From Keratinibaculum paraultunense (GTDB lineage: Bacteria > Bacillota > Clostridia > Tissierellales > Tepidimicrobiaceae), in the NCBI RefSeq assembly GCF_016767175.1, contig NZ_CP068564.1:1116001-1180000 (forward strand): a DNA stretch of 64,000 bases, written 5' to 3'. Positions within the stretch are counted from its first letter, which is position 1; each line of letters opens with the position of its first letter. Below, one piece after another: positions 63,229-64,000 of the stretch. The notes under the pieces were generated by a model that saw nothing but the letters and a program-made list of their open reading frames with translations, ran no database searches and was not told the origin of the DNA. A program made the translations under genes and the position numbers.

Positions 63229-64000
63229 GACAATCTGGAGCTCTTTCTACTCACCATTTCTTCAGTTCTATTTAAATATTCCTCTAAACTTTTTACATTT
63301 GGAATTCTTTCTATTCTATCCTCTTTTGGATAAAATATTTTAGATACTCCTCCCATACCTGCTGCTATTACTGTTTCTTTTTCTTCCATCATTATCATAT
63401 TGTATAGACATTCCTTACCTTCTTTAGCATAACCTATATTTTCTAAATTACCTAATATCTGTTTTTGTCTATATAAATAATATGGTTGAAGCTTCATATC
63501 CCTTGCATAATTTTTAGTAATTTCCAGCATCTCGTCTATAACCTTTTGACTTTCGATCTTGTATTTATCCATAGTAACCTTAAATTTAGAACCCCTTTTT
63601 ACTGATAAAGTATGAACTGTTAAATTCTCTGGATCTAATTTTTTGATTTTCTTCATTGTATCTTTTATTTCTTCTGTTTCCTCGGATGGAAGCCCAACTA
63701 TTAAATCCATGTTTATAACTTCAAATCCAATTTCTCTTGCAATATAGTAAGAATGTATAACATCTTCAACAGTATGATTTCTTCCTATTAATTTTAAAGT
63801 AGAATTGTTCATAGTTTGAGGATTTATGCTAATTCTACCTACATTATTTTGTTTGAGCATCTGTAACATTTGCCGAGTTATAGTATCCGGTCTACCTGCT
63901 TCTACAGTAATTTCTTTAATATCACTATATTCAAAATATTTATATATAGACTGAATTATTCTTTCTAGGTTATATATAGGAATAGCAGTAGGTGTTCCAC
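63225..64000 (-). CDS. hemZ: HemZ-type coproporphyrinogen dehydrogenase/radical SAM protein (partial)
   Basis: The frame runs past the window edge; the first internal ATG (63867-63869) is not the true start, since the upstream codons continue the protein (GGTPTAIPIYNLE..., VEAGRPDTITRQ). Visible family features: the GGGTP segment and EAGRPDTIT, ISINPQTMNNSTLKLIGRNHTVEDV, NMDLIVGLPSEE, and the C-terminal AAGMGGVSKIFYP. The radical SAM Cys motif would lie outside the window. HemZ/HemN-like enzymes oxidise coproporphyrinogen III, but anaerobic homologues may have other targets. Confidence 0.88.
   Translation of the reverse strand, partial: GTPTAIPIYNLERIIQSIYKYFEYSDIKEITVEAGRPDTITRQMLQMLKQNNVGRISINPQTMNNSTLKLIGRNHTVEDVIHSYYIAREIGFEVINMDLIVGLPSEETEEIKDTMKKIKKLDPENLTVHTLSVKRGSKFKVTMDKYKIESQKVIDEMLEITKNYARDMKLQPYYLYRQKQILGNLENIGYAKEGKECLYNMIMMEEKETVIAAGMGGVSKIFYPKEDRIERIPNVKSLEEYLNRTEEMVSRKSSRLS

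Noticed and set aside
63225-63869. Complete gene beginning at the ATG at 63869
   Set aside because: Codons upstream to the window edge continue a recognisable HemZ sequence, so the gene is cut by the edge.

Overview
The window is a strongly AT-rich stretch of a low-GC Gram-positive chromosome. Sporulation genes (spoIVA, ylbJ), divIVA/sepF, remA, a T-box leader, GTG/TTG starts and strong AGGAGG ribosome binding sites point to an endospore-forming member of the Clostridia/Tissierellia; I cannot name the genus. Nearly everything is core housekeeping on the minus strand. I see no prophage, insertion sequence, CRISPR array or defence island.

Layout, left to right (transcription mostly right to left): (1) 1-12.5 kb holds rplS (partial), trmD, rimM, khpA, rpsP, ffh, ylxM, ftsY, smc, an Elp3-like radical SAM gene, rnc, acpP, plsX, rpmF and yceD: ribosome/SRP/tRNA modification, chromosome condensation and the start of phospholipid synthesis. 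(2) 12.5-18.7 kb holds ackA, tmcAL(+), a patatin, ylbJ(+), a coiled-coil protein, coaD and rsmD, the Bacillus ylb neighbourhood with alternating strands. (3) 18.7-26.2 kb holds recG, a DAK2/FakA-type kinase, an Asp23 protein, a hydroxyacyl-CoA dehydrogenase, rpmB(+), a tiny membrane protein, and thiN-thiT under a TPP riboswitch. (4) 26.2-40.9 kb is one long block: yicC, remA, gmk, rpoZ, coaBC, priA, def, fmt, a zinc peptidase, rsmB, rlmN, stp, prkC, rsgA, rpe. (5) 41-50.7 kb holds rqcH(+), pyrR, rluD, lspA, an orphan DAHP synthase, the division cluster divIVA-ylmH-yggT-sepF-yggS, a HlyD-like membrane protein and a 125-residue membrane protein. (6) 50.8-57 kb holds tRNA-Pro(GGG), spoIVA, gpsA, plsY, der and a DUF512 radical SAM protein. 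(7) 57-64 kb holds glyA, the divergent two-part Thr/Ser exporter, a CsoR/CstR-like regulator, an RseC-like protein, a ThiF-family enzyme, aspS with a T-box, and hemZ (partial).

The gene order closely follows the Bacillus subtilis blocks yloA-yloV/recG/plsX-rplS, ylmE-divIVA and der-gpsA-spoIVA (from general knowledge, not searched). The window therefore looks vertically inherited.

I did not find a clear new multi-gene system. The points most worth a second look are: the HlyD-like/125-residue membrane pair beside the division genes; a CsoR-type regulator whose metal-binding His position is Tyr, next to RseC-like and ThiF-like genes; a 39-bp dyad between divergent glyA and a Ser/Thr exporter; perfect AT-rich palindromes inside the promoters of the DAHP synthase and thiamine operons; and a recurring habit of long stem-loops that overlap or abut stop codons, several of them just before the next gene of the same operon. 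Starts were chosen by Shine-Dalgarno spacing; many genes have an in-frame GTG inside the ribosome binding site that would give a start three or four codons too early.
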